A stretch of 64,000 nucleotides of DNA from Amyloporia xantha (lineage: Eukaryota; Basidiomycota; Agaricomycetes; Polyporales; Adustoporiaceae). The translations under genes were made by a program, and so were the position numbers. The stretch is from positions 1,302,001 through 1,366,000 of the forward strand of contig JAYKKR010000003.1 in the NCBI GenBank assembly GCA_036971615.1, given 5' to 3'. The notes below the pieces were generated by a model. That model worked only from the letters and a program-made list of their open reading frames with translations, was not told where the DNA came from and did no database searches. Position 1 is the stretch's first letter, and every line of letters starts with the position of its first letter. This document shows positions 1-10,812 of the stretch, in pieces.

Positions 1-41
1 GCCTCTTTGCTGTATCACACCTGTCCCTCATATTTGTGTAG

Positions 42-3000
42 ATCCATCCAAAGGAAATTGGTGCAGCAGCTGAAGGCCTTCACGACTCAGATATACAGCG
101 ACTATGGCGTGCGAATGGTCGCGTTCTCCGCCGTTCAGGTTGGACCGGACGAAGTCCTCGTAGAAACGTGAGGTCGCGTTTATCTGTAAACGCCTCATGC
201 TGACATAGAATACAGACATGACTACAACAAGGACCTAGAAAATGCTCCAGCATTTACGGACATGCCGGATTGGAAAGAGAACACATACGAAGAATTCGGC
301 ACGTACAGTCGCAACGTATTCTTGGATGGAGAGGTAGCGGACGCGACAATGGGTACAGCCGCGAGAAAGGCGCGGATCAGGCAGATCATGGACCTCGATG
401 CGGAGGGTCTTCCGTTGATCCCTGATGAGCCTGCGGGTGACGATCGCGAGAAGCTCGACGATTTGAAAGCATTGCTTAGGGAGTTCTTGAACATGCATTT
501 TAGTGAGCACATTTCCTTTGTCGCGACAGCCGTCTCTGATGACCGGACAGAGGCCGCGACTGGAAGTACAAAGGCGCGAGCCCCTTGGACGCATATCACG
601 CAAAATCCTTTCCTATACTTTGACCAAGAGATGACTCCTGAAAGGATGGGCCTTCGCGATCCTTCTCACATGACCGACGGGCCGCTAAGGAGCCTGCTAG
701 CATACTGGTGCGAGCGACAACTCAGCAATGGGGGGTGTCCCGTTTCGCTTTAAGGCCTACATGTTAAAACATGACGACGACGGTAATGCGATCATGGCGC
801 CCGCAGTATACGACCAAGCTGTCGTCGAGCGGCCGAAGAAGCAGACGCGAAAGAACAAAAAGTCCAAGCCGATGGGGAGCAAGAAAGCCCGTGGCAAACG
901 TCCTGCCCGTCGCGTCCAAGACGAGGATCAGAGTGACGAGTTTGATATGGATGTCGGCGCCGAGAGCGATCATTCCTCTGATGATGAGGAGGATGCATCA
1001 CTCATTCGAATAAAGCCAGCCAGCTGGGCCAAAAACTCGCGCACACGTCGTCATAACTTCCTTGTATCAATAGGCGCGGCGCAGGCATATTTTGAAGCAG
1101 TCGAGTTACTCGATGAACTCATGGTGAGTTCACCGCGACGTTAATATGTTCCGCGACTAATGCATGCAACTCAGCACGGCACCATACCACACTTCGCGCC
1201 CCTTGAGGGAAATGGCTGGACGTGCTGGGATTATGATGACCGCTACCTTCCCTCGACAATTCACAGTGATCCTGACGGCCTTGCGGCTGCACTCCGGTGG
1301 CTGGGAAGTGCCCCTTATCTCGACAAGACCGCCAGCTTCCCACGAGACAGTCCTGAGAACAACATAATCGTGGAACAATTTTTACTCATCATCGGCCTTA
1401 TCACCCGCGAGGCCGATCTTGTGCAATTTGGGTGGGAGGATGAAGAAGACGCGGTTCAGTCGGGCATCCCAGATCACATTTTGAATTCACAGATTGCATT
1501 TATTCCGATTGTGGACGACCAAATTCTTCCAATGGTGATGCTTCTTCGCGATGTCATGAAGGAGGCCCAGGGATTGGTAAATGCGCCCTACAAGTTATGC
1601 AGGGAGGGGGTCATCTCGGTCCGGCGTTGAAGGCGCTTCAAGTTCTTCCCACCTTATACAGGCTCAAGGGTCTCAGGTCAGCTCGGTAATAGCTGTCACG
1701 CACAGTCCTGAGATGCAGGAGAGCCTCCAGGAGCAGTTTAGCATAGACCGCGACAGGGGCCCCTTGGTATTCACTGCAGAACCCATGGGCAGCAATGACA
1801 ACGTCGGCGCGGACAATAATGAGAATGTGGACGTTAATCCAGAGACACAAAACTTGAAGGACGCATTGGCAGCGGCACTTCTCGCCGTCGAAACATTAAA
1901 GAATTCAAGTGAACAACAAGCCGCAGCCGCGACCAGGGAAAGTCAGTTGCGCTTCGAGGAGGCGAGCCAACCGCGACGGGAAGGAAACACCTCAATGCAG
2001 GAGGCCGATACGCATGCTGCAACAAATTCAGATGTCCGCGACAGGCTAAATCCAGCCCAGCTTGAGATGGAGGCTGTCGCGGCAGCCAAGGAGAACGCAC
2101 GAATTCAGCAGGAGGCCATCGAAAGGGAAAAAGCAAGGAAGGCAGCGCAAGTCGCAGCGGAGATGGACGACTTGGCTTGGGCTGAAGGATTGGCGCGAGA
2201 GGCAGAGGAGGCTACGAGGGTCGCGGCGCGCGAGGCTAAAGACGCGGAGGAGAAGTTGCGCACAAAACAGAATGCAAGGAATAATATTCAACGCCTTGAC
2301 GCCATGCGTAAGTCGTCCGACGAGAAGGCGGCCGCGGATAAACGAGGGAGAATGGCACGCACGCTAGCTCAGCAGGCTCGCGCCGGGACTTCACGGCTTC
2401 CTCAAGCTGGACCCATGGCAAGCAGAGGCGAAGAGCCCAAGGAGTCTTCACCATCAATAGTGCCCGCAAAGCGCGCTGCTCCTGAATCCGTCGAGGAGCA
2501 ACGGCAGATCTTACTGGAGCGCGTCAGAAGCCGCTTTGGAGGGTCACCATTAGTTGCGGACCCTATTCCCCAGAATACACAAACAGCGCCCCCGGTCCTC
2601 GAGGGAGAAATACCATGGCGAAATTCAGCTCCACGTCCACCCGCCGGACGTCCAATGCGTCCAGTTCCCAAAGAGAATCTTGTTGGGGGAAGCAGCAACG
2701 TTGCTTCTGGTGCCTCGAGCTCATATGCGGTCCGACCAACTGTGTCGAGTGGAAAGGAGGGCACAGACTCGGATCTCAATGAGCCTCCTCCTGCCCATGC
2801 CTGGACGCGGAACATGGCGCGGAAGGAGAAGGACGACATGCTCCGCGCACCCACCGGTGGATCTGTATCAGATGCTATCGGGAAACCTCGCCACACTCGA
2901 GCAAGTGCAAGAGCGCAGGATAAGGGAGCGGATGTCGCTGAGGGCAGTTCTCAGGGAGGAGTTGGGCCGCGAAAGGATGATAGGACAGCCGCGCGTGGTC

Positions 3001-3209
3001 GCGGCAAAGCTCGTGCTACCGGTCGCGGACGAGGTGCTGGACGGGCGCGAGGGGGTCGCGGTGGTCGCGGTGGTCGCGGTCGATCCACACTGCCTGTGGT
3101 TCAGGAGGACGAAGAGGAGGAAGAGGTTGACGACGACGAAGGGCAGGAGGAAGCAGAACCTCCGCGAAAGAAAGTCGCGAGACGGGGGAATGGACAGAAA
3201 CGCAAGTAG
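42..3209 (+). CDS. Hypothetical coiled-coil, RG-rich acidic protein of the accessory module (5' partial, frameshifted)
   Basis: I do not recognise this family. Visible exons are 42-167, 216-1123 and 1175 onward, with introns at 168-215 and 1124-1174; the gene starts before the window. The first third is globular. It is followed by a basic stretch near 840-910, an acidic Asp/Glu/Ser stretch, and then a second globular part rich in Trp and Pro. From about 1720 to 3209 the protein is an Ala/Glu/Arg coiled coil (1850-2330), then low complexity, then an RG/RGG-like run (about 2990-3080), an acidic Glu/Asp tract and a lysine-rich end. The frame breaks at the G6 run 730-735 and again near 1580-1612, so the gene is decayed or the sequence has homopolymer errors. 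The RG and acidic tail suggests nucleic-acid or chromatin binding, which is inference. CGCGA/TCGCG occurs throughout. Confidence 0.55.
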
Positions 3210-3482
3210 GGAACGTCTTCAAGTGGTCGCGCCAGAGATGCATCAGGAATGCATGATCTACGACGATCCCAGTAATTATACTTTATAAGTCAGATACCTA
3301 ATACACATGCGCTGTTTACGCGCGCGCGCGACTTTGCCTGCTAGACACATTGGAAACTTCATTATACTTTTGGGGGAGTTGGTATGCTCCTCCCCCGCGG
3401 TCGCGACGGTAGTTTACATCAGAATTAACAACGCCTTGCTAATGTAGACTTCATCCCCACCCTGCTCCACACACTTGCCTAT

Positions 3483-6272
3483 CTACTGAGTATCGGGCGT
3501 TCGCCCAGTCGTCGAAGTGGACGCCTGGCTGTCACTGTTGGCCTGCGACCCCGACGTGAGACGAGACTGTGAGGTGCTGAAGCTGCCGAAAAGACGCGGC
3601 GGGACAAAGGCTCGCTCCCTGGTCAGAACTTGCAGCTGCTGGCGCATCCCCTCCATCTGGCCAGCGTACCCATCGATCTGTGCGGAAATGGCGTTGAGTG
3701 CAGTCTCCACAGTCGAGTTGTCCAGCCTCTGTTGGATCCTCCTCGTCTCTTCGCGGATGTCCTTGACCGACTGATGGAGCTCCGCAGGCTCGATCGCGAT
3801 GATACTCTCGGCGAGCTTCTGGATGCGTTGATCCAACGACTCGACGACTTTGCCGACCTCCGCATTGTTTTCGCCCACATTCGTCAGTGTCGCGTCCATT
3901 CCGTCTTGACGTTCTTCCACTTGCTTGATCCGCGACTGTAGCTCACGCCCAGTGAGCTCCACAGCGGACATGCGCTCCGTCACCTTGCACAGCTCCGCGT
4001 CCGTCGAAGCCATCACGTCGTGGATGTGCTTATCAAACAAGGTCTGGAGATTCAAAGACGCGTCGATCACAGAGTCGCGGAATTCTTCCTTCGAGACCAT
4101 GTCGATGGCCTGGCGCTCGTTGATATCCTCCAGCACCGTGACCTTGCGCTCGAGGGCCTTAACTAGCTCCTGGAGCTTGGTGGCCTCCAGACGGTCTTGA
4201 TTCGACGGAGCTCCTTGCTGGCTTTCTTCGGCCTCGCTCGCATTCCTGCCGTCATTGGAGTCGTCGATCAGTTGGTCGGCTTCCTGCTCGACCTCTTGCA
4301 TGTGATCGGGCTCTTCATTCGCGACCTGCGGAACTCGCGACCCATCTTCCGCCGGGGGTGTGGAGGTTGCGTGTCGAGGCGTCGCGACAGTGAGCGGGGA
4401 CGACACGTCGCGAGAAGGCTCGCGTCTTGGTTTCGACGCACACGCCTCTGGAGCTGACTCGCCCAATTTCTTGGCTTCAGCAATGGCGGCGTTCTTGTAT
4501 TCCTGCCAAAGCTCCTCTTTGTCGCGAACGAAACGTAGCGGGGCGGATGGGCTGCGAGCTGAGCAGCCAGCTCTGCTTGCTGCTGTTCTTCTCGCAGTTT
4601 CGCTTGACTGGGCCTCGCGACAGCGATGGGTGGGATTTCCTCCCCGTTAACATCGACGGGAGGTGACGTGCGCTCCAAGCGCGGATTACGCTTCGCCCTC
4701 TTCTTTGGGCGGGCCACTCGCCTCTGTTGCGCGACCCGCTGCCGCTGCCTTGTCATTCTTGTAGTCCTCGAATGATTGGCCTCCAGGGAGGACGAGCGCG
4801 CCCTCATCGTTCTGATGCAAGAACCCCAGCTCGCGGATCGAACACGCACTCGGTCGGGGGCGCGACCTTGTTCCTCATGCATTCGTCCACGTAATCGTGG
4901 AACTTTGTCGCGGCCTCTGTGACGTACTTGTGTCCGGTTATCGTCTTGCCGGCGGGTGTACGAGGCGTCAGCGAGCACTTGAGTTTGAGTCGAGCGCAGC
5001 GCATGCACCGCCCGAAGTACGCAGGCGAGACTTCGCATATCGTCTTGTTAGTGATACACTGACCGCAGGGCACCACCTGTGGAATACAAATGTGAGTGTA
5101 GAACTGATCCAAGGAGGCTGGCACTTACTGAGGCTTTGGCGCACGCGGTCGCGGCTGCGATTTTCGCGGCTTCGAGTTCCGCCTTTGTGCTGACCTCCTT
5201 CTGTTTCTCCTTGTCAGTTCCCGCTTTCGCTCGTGTCGTCCTGCGCGTGCTAGTCTTGCCTAGGCCCTTCTTCTCACCCCGTCGCGACTGGGCTCCCTCA
5301 TCCTCGTTCTCACCATCTTCACCCTCGTCGTCCTCATCCTCGTCGTCCTCATCCTCGTTCTCGTCATCCACACCCTCCTCATTGTTCGCTTCCGGCTCCT
5401 CCATGTCATCTCGCATCCGCTTCTTCCCTCCCGTGGCTGCCTTTGTCCCTCCCGATGCCCCCGTCCTGCTTGGTGCCATGACGTAGACCTTGCGCGTTGG
5501 GGCCTTAACTCTCCATTCGTCGCCTGAGTTGTTCACCGCCTTCGCTGTCGAAGATGGCTTCGCTGGGGGCTGCACTTTGGAGCGCAAAGCGCGCTTTGGC
5601 GGACCTATACGCGGCGGCGTCAATGGGCTTGCCGCGGAGGGTGGCGCTGCGACAGTGGGTTGACGCAAACGGGATTGGCTGGAGGCGTCAGCTTGACGAG
5701 AGGGCTTGACGGATTTGGCGGGAGCGGCTTCCCTGTCGCGCTCCACAGACGACTCTGCGCTTCGTCCCTGCGCGTTTGGATGTAGACGGTTCAGGCGTCG
5801 GGACCCGTCGCGTCGTTTACCTGCAGCGGCAGCAGGAGCCACTTGTGCTGGAAATACAAAGGTCAGTCAGTGTGCTCGACAAGTCGGAACGCAGTACTCA
5901 CCTGTCGCGGCCCACCACTGCTTCTCACCCAGTCCATCCTGTGCAGGTGGTGTGGGCACCACATGGACCTTGCGTCTGTACGCGTCGATTTGAGGATCGT
6001 CCGCCTTGATGCGGCGCAGATCGGGGTGGTTCGGCGACTCTGCGTACTCCCGCGCGGCGCTGAACAGCAAGGCGGGTACGCAAAGTGATGCCCGCACCAT
6101 CTGGGGCGCGTCGCGAAATACATGCCAGCCCTTTTTCTAGTAACAGAGGATGGGTCAACCATTAAGCAAGGAGATACACAGGCTCACTCACAAACTCTGC
6201 ATAGAACGCCTTCTCAAACACGACATACCCCTCTGTGCCAGGGGACGGCGCGCAAGAAAGCGCGGCGGCCAT
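3483..6272 (-). CDS. Hypothetical protein with Zn2Cys6-like cysteine cluster and long coiled coil
   Basis: Four exons read on the minus strand: 6272-6192, 6136-5902, 5847-5129 and 5076-3483, with clean GT-AG introns of 52-55 nt. Exon 3 is Lys/Arg-rich and has a long Glu/Asp tract (plus coordinates about 5290-5400). Exon 4 opens with a cysteine cluster (4974-5066) spaced C-x2-C-x6-C-x9-C-x2-C-x6-C, which fits the fungal Zn(II)2Cys6 consensus. A PKKRAKR-like basic patch (about 4700) and a roughly 200-residue heptad-rich coiled coil (about 3600-4200) follow. The frame shifts near 4700 and again near 4530. Unlike typical Zn2Cys6 activators, the cluster is not near the N terminus and no fungal_trans domain is visible. 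It may be a dimeric DNA-binding protein of the element. The family is unknown to me, and the start at 6272 is the first ATG in the open frame. Confidence 0.55.
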
Positions 6273-6573
6273 GCGCGGTCGCGATGTAGATTTGGTTCTG
6301 GGTGGAGGCGGCGTCAGACATGATCTGTGGAAGGAGCAAGTTTGTACTAAGAGCAAGAGGAAAGAAAGGGTGGTGGAGGAGGAGGAAGAAAGGACTTGGA
6401 TGCGCGCGACCTTCAAGTGCTGGACGGGTTGCTAGTTATGTCAGCAACGGGTCATCTTCTTGTCACGTGCACGTGGTGAAGTTGAATCGAGCGCGACCTC
6501 CTTGACTTACCTGCGTTGTTGTGGACATTCTCGAGTACACATCCCTCCGTCACGAACATCAATAGCGCGAGCC

Positions 6574-7823
6574 ATGGATTCAGACGCGGAAAATTGTAAG
6601 TCGTCCATTCAGCGCCGATAACATCACTACTAACCTACCGCACCAAGTTCAAGTTGATCGCGAGCGGTCACCGGTCCTCCTCGATGCGCTGATGTCGGAA
6701 CCCGATGACTTCGAACATCACGACGGTGAGTGCAGTGATCACGAGTTTCATCTATGAAGCTCATGAAGTCGCGAACAAATTGACTTGCCGCTCGAAGGCC
6801 ACGACGTGGAGCGGGCGCGGACTCCAGTTGACCTCGATTTATTTGAGTTGGAAACAGGTATGTTCCTATCTTCTTGAAACACTTCCACATGAGCAATATA
6901 TTAAAATCTGCATTAAGAGCCTCTCCTCGAAGGCCACGAATTGGAGCGGGCGCGGACGCCAATTGACCTCGATTTATTTGAGTTGGAAACTGGTATGTTC
7001 CCATCTTCTTGTAACACTTCAACATCAGCAAGATTTGAAAATCTGCATTAAGAGTCTCGCCGTGGACGGAGCCCAATAGATCTCGGCCTCATCAACTCAG
7101 ACGAAGACATCACCGTGTCTCGCGACCGATCTCCAATTGACCTCACAGCATTGGGAGAGGACAGCGACAATGACCACGGTCAAGGTGAGTGTACTCCAAT
7201 CAACGTGATCTGTGCCGGACTAACCATGCGAAACATAACCGCGTGTTTCTATCGACATCAAATTTCTGATCCGGGTCGAGCCAGGAGATCAAATTCAGTT
7301 CTCCACTAGCAGCAAGGATAAAGGCAGGGACAGGGGAAATGACAATAACTCTAGCGAACGCAGCATTATTGACATCTCCTCTGAGGACGACTTCCCAATA
7401 GACCCCGCGATCAAGTACATGACTGCAGGGCCTGCGCGCAACTTAGACGCGGTCGCGACTGCAGGTGTGATGGCGCCTCTTCCGCCTCCTTCTTATCATT
7501 CGCGACTTGCCTACATTAAGGAAAAAGTTACCCTTGGTACGTAAGAATCATCATATTCTGGACTGGTTCTGATTCCTTCATAGGGTTTCCTTCTGTGAGG
7601 GAGGCCACATTTCTCCGCGACGAGCGCCGCCACGCGCGAGCAGCTTATCGCGGTGAACCGCGACATCGAAGCGCTGACCGATATGCTTGTCTTGCAGCAG
7701 GCAATCCAGGGGGAAGTTCGCAAGAGAACCATAGGAGGGAGGATGAGAGAGATGGAGCGAATGTTGTGGGAGAAGGAGATTGGCTCTGGCGATGAAGACA
7801 AGGAGCACGGCCCTTCACAGTAG
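6574..7823 (+). CDS. Hypothetical P-[IV]-D-L repeat protein with C-terminal coiled coil
   Basis: A small multi-exon gene starting at ATG 6574. Successive short exons each encode a motif of the form R-[ST]-P-[IV]-D-L followed by acidic residues: two nearly identical exons (6799-6853 and 6934-6988) and two more copies in the exon beginning near 7054. A stretch reading IIDISSEDDF (about 7367-7396) has the pattern of a SUMO-interacting motif, with hydrophobics followed by Ser and acidic residues. The last exon (from about 7584) encodes an amphipathic Glu/Arg/Met helix, after one apparent base shift near 7635, and ends at TAG 7821-7823. P-x-D-L-[ST] also resembles the CtBP-binding motif. Which partner the repeats bind cannot be decided from sequence. 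I do not recognise the family. Confidence 0.5.
6794..7063 (+). repeat. 135-bp tandem duplication of an exon plus intron unit
   Basis: Copies at 6794-6928 and 6929-7063 align end to end, including the P-[IV]-D-L exon, the GTATGTTCC splice donor and the whole intron. Exon parts differ at few sites and introns at slightly more. A third, degenerate exon copy begins at 7064. Confidence 0.85.
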
Positions 7824-8122
7824 CGTAACGACATGCATCGTTAAAAGTCATTAGTTCTCGCTGGTAATGCGAATACAATTTTCAAATTGGCACGGGCCTA
7901 GATCAGAGTAAATGACCATGAACACCACTGACAGCGGGCATACCATAAACCGCAAGTTTAGTGTGTGTCGCGTCCGCGACAAAGTGGAGAGAATTCGCTG
8001 AAAGTGATACCTGCTAGAGGTGAGTTGTACAAGTACACGCCCGGAGAGAGTAGAGAGCTTCAGAATTATTTGTCACTACAGAGACCCCTTAATCAGTTAG
8101 GGAATGCGAACGTACATATCAA
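7824..8122. other. Spacer between gene 3 and the 166-bp repeats
   Basis: About 300 bp with no convincing gene. A 65-codon open stretch at 7965-8162 runs into the tandem repeats and looks fortuitous. A TCGCG/CGCGAC motif is present at 7967-7981. Confidence 0.5.
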
Positions 8123-8580
8123 CGGAGCCTACTGCAAAAAGGTTGCAGCGCCCGAGCCTTGAGTAGGAACTGCGACGCGAGATCGTCCCTCTGAGGTAGT
8201 CGCGGCCGGTCCTACATGTCAGGACAAAAGCTTGGGAGCGGTCGCGGCTACAGAAAAGAAAACTCAGAAGAATAATCTCGACCGAGCCTACTGCCAGAAT
8301 GTCGAATAGGGCATCGGCCGAGCCTTGACTAGAAACCGCGACGCGAGATCGTCCCTCTGAGGTACTCGCGGCCGGTCCTAAATGTCAGGACACACGCTTG
8401 GGAGCGGTCGCGGCTACGGAGGAGGAAACTCAGAGGAACAATACCGACCGAGCCTACTGCCAGAATGTCAAATAGAGCATCGGCCGAGCCTTGAGTAGGA
8501 ATCGCGACGCGAGATCGTCCCATTGAGTTCCTCGCGGCCGGTCCTGCACGCGAAGGAATCAGTTTAGGAGCGGCCGCGCC
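8123..8580. repeat. 166-bp tandem repeat, about 2.7 copies
   Basis: The phrase CGAGCCTTGA recurs at 8153, 8319 and 8485, exactly 166 bp apart, with conserved surrounding sequence (GCGACGCGAGATCGTCC, CGGCCGGTCCT, GGAGCGG). The third copy decays after about 8570. The units are GC-rich and repeat the CGCGA motif. There is no ORF. The array could be a promoter, an element-terminal repeat or a protein-binding array. Confidence 0.85.
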
Positions 8581-8815
8581 TACACTATATACACTATAAA
8601 GACGGACATGGTCGCGATGTCGGCCGGGGCTAGATCCAGGTGATGGAATGACGCATCGGCCGGGCCATACTTCAGGTGATCACAACACACGGCGGCCGGG
8701 CCAGTCTCAGAGGCCACTGCTAGGGCGTCGGGCGACGTCCGGCGCCCCATGCCTTAGGGGACAATGTCAGGCATATATATCCTAGGAGTCAGGGGTACAG
8801 TGACTGAAAGGTGTG
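8581..8815. other. GC-rich region with repeated GGCCGGG(G/C)C phrases and a TATA-like box
   Basis: At least three degenerate copies of CGGCCGGGCC follow the 166-bp array. An imperfect palindrome (about 8716-8741) and a TATA-like CATATATATCC (8772-8782) come just before the LTR fragment. It may be the edge of the accessory element. Its left neighbour is clearly different from retroelement RE-A. Confidence 0.4.
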
Positions 8816-9146
8816 CGGGAGGGAGGTCCCTCGCGGGCCCGTACCCCTGCGGAGGAGGATTTCCGTTACCACCGGGAGACTATTTATCGTCCCCCGCGCC
8901 ACCGCTCGTTCTCTGACGTCGGCGGGGAAGGGCCCGACGCTCCCATCGACTTGTCGACCGTAGATTAGCGTTCAGTCCTGTAGTCGTTCCATTCGAATGC
9001 CATGCTCCGTCTTGTAGCCGTTTCGTTCGAATGCGATGCTTGCTTCCGCCGAGCTCCCTTGTCCCGTGTGATCACCTCTCCTTCGTTCCGCTGTCTCGTC
9101 CTGCCCTACCGTCCGTTCATAGGGTAGCGCGTACCCATTCCTTACA
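8816..9146 (-). repeat. RE-A 3' LTR segment (331 bp, probably truncated)
   Basis: Matches 21720-22050 base for base by eye. On the minus strand it begins TGTAAGGAATGGG, the expected TG start of an LTR. Upstream of it on that strand lies a purine-rich tract. The match to the other copy ends at 8816, which need not be the real LTR end, because the right copy continues in an open frame. Confidence 0.8.
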
Positions 9147-9160
9147 CCCCCTACCCACTT
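9147..9160 (-). other. Candidate polypurine tract of RE-A
   Basis: On the minus strand the bases read AAGTGGGTAGGGGG immediately before TGTAAGG, the start of the LTR. This is the position of the plus-strand primer in LTR retroelements, and it fixes both the element orientation and the LTR boundary at 9146. Confidence 0.6.
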
Positions 9161-9458
9161 AAATTCCGACCGTCCTCGGTCGGTCCGCCGTCCTAATCCC
9201 CGAGCAAATCCCCGAGCCTTCAGGCCGTCCGATCATCGCAGATGCACGCGATCGGGCCGCGATCGCGTTAAGATCGATAGCGCTGGGGCACGCGCCCACC
9301 TCGAGGCGCCCTTGCCGCGCATCCCGCTTGTCCCGCAGAGGTCGCCAAACGAGGAGCACGGCACCCGCGTCCTCATTCCCAACATCCCCTCCTTCCTCCG
9401 ACTTCACCCACTTCCTCCCCAGCTCTCTTCCCCACCTCCAATCGCTCCCTCCACCGCC

Positions 9459-10014
9459 ATGCCTGTCGACCTCACTACGCCCCGTCCGCCCGCCGCGCCA
9501 TCCCCACCATCGAACAGCAACTCGACACGCTACGGGGCGCGGAACCAGAGCTCGGCGACGACCCTCGCCGCGGGACCTCCAGGAGTGGCTTCGATGGGTG
9601 AACTCGGTGGGCCAGGCCTGGGTGAGTGTCCCGTTCGCGATTCCCTGCGCGCCGTCGCTTCCTAACTGTAAACATCCCTGCTAGGTGGCGCTAGCGGCGG
9701 CCCATGCGGTGGCCAGCCACGAAACGACGCCGCGCAGCGCCCCCGCTATGGAGCTACAAACCTGGCTCGCGACCACGCGCGGCCACCTCATGGCCTACCG
9801 CGACGAGTTTCCTGTCGCGGATCGGTACTACGACACCCTCTTGCAGCGCCTCTCCCCCGCCCACAACGCCATCATCCAGTCCCTTCTCCGCCGCGTCCTC
9901 GCCCTGGAAGCCCGCTTCCCTTCCCCCGACCCTCCTTCCGTTCCCTACTCTTCCCCCCCATCGTCAGATCCTTCCTCCCCGCTCGATCCCTCCCCTTCCG
10001 CTTCCTCCCCATAA
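9459..10014 (+). CDS. Antisense hypothetical gene at the 3' end of RE-A
   Basis: Plus-strand frame opposite to the integrase 3' end. It starts M-P-V-D-L-T-T-P. An intron (about 9623-9684, acceptor before GTGGCG) joins a segment ending W-L-R-W-V-N-S-V-G-Q-A-W to a helical exon 2 that ends at a proline/serine-rich tail. A one-base shift is needed near 9575. The W-L-x-W signature just before the intron is shared with the gene at 21073-21872, so the two are probably distant relatives. Function unknown. Confidence 0.4.
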
Positions 10015-10812
10015 CTCTTTTGCTCGCTTTCCCGACCCACCTCTTCATCCCCTACTTCCATTTCGTCTAATACCCCCTTTTGCGCTTCTTCCGCTTCTTC
10101 GATGATCTTGCGCACGTCTAGTGCAACCTCCTTTCGCGCCTTATACGGTACCACACGGAACGCTGCGTACCGTAGTCTTGACACCGCTCCTGTTAGTTCC
10201 GCGAGTATGTAGGCTCCTCCTTTTGTACGCCGTATGACAATCATAGGCCCGAAATACCGGGGTTTTGACTTCCTGCTATGCTCCGTCTCGATCTGTGAGT
10301 TCCGCACCAGCACCAGATCCCCCGCTGCGAACACAAAATCCTTGATCGTCCGTGCGAACCGCCGCTCAAAATCCTTGACCGATGTGTATCGAGCCGCTAG
10401 CACCCTCCGCCGTACGTCCTGCAAATCCTCCGCCCGTTTGAGCAGCTGGCGCCCCGGATTTCAAGTAGGTCCACTTCGCTGATCTCCTTCCGGTCGGGCG
10501 GCACCAAGTAAGTAGCTTCCGCCAGGTCGAAAGGGAAAACTGGTTCAATCCCGTGCGCGATAAAGAAAGGCGAAGTGCCCGTCGATTTCTGAATCGTCAC
10601 CCGTTCCGCCCAAAACACAGCATGCATCACCTTAGGCCACCCCTTCTCGTTCCCTCCGCAAAGCTTAACAGCTGCTTCCCGTACGTCCCGGTGCCTCCGC
10701 TCCACGATCCCGTTCGCCTGTGAGTTGTACGCTGATATTCGAATATGGTTGATTTTGTACCGTTCCCGCAGGTGTTCCAACGCCGCGACAAACGGTGTCC
10801 CGTTATCCGTAA
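9945..10812 (-). pseudogene. RE-A integrase, C-terminal part
   Basis: Encodes the end of the DDE core and the C-terminal domain. The core part, HLRERYKINHIRISAYN... leading to NGIVERRHRD, carries the catalytic Glu. The C-terminal part has GDLVLVRN and GPMIVIRRTKGGAYILAEL, as in Ty3/Gypsy integrases, followed by an acidic tail that ends at 9945. A frameshift lies near 10440 at a GGGG run. The 5' end at 10812 is cut by a TIR element directly before the T-D-N-G motif. Confidence 0.8.

Noticed and set aside
1576..1601. 26-nt GT-AG intron in the first gene
   Set aside because: Shorter than any other intron in the window. A frameshift at the G-rich run explains the data as well.
5079..5486. Plus-strand frame with a serine tract
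   Set aside because: It is the shadow of the acidic Glu/Asp tract of the minus-strand gene.
8812..9146. Complete TG...CA LTR of 335 bp at the left end
   Set aside because: The TGTG before 8816 is not present in the right copy, which continues as an open frame, so the left repeat is more likely truncated by chance next to a TG.
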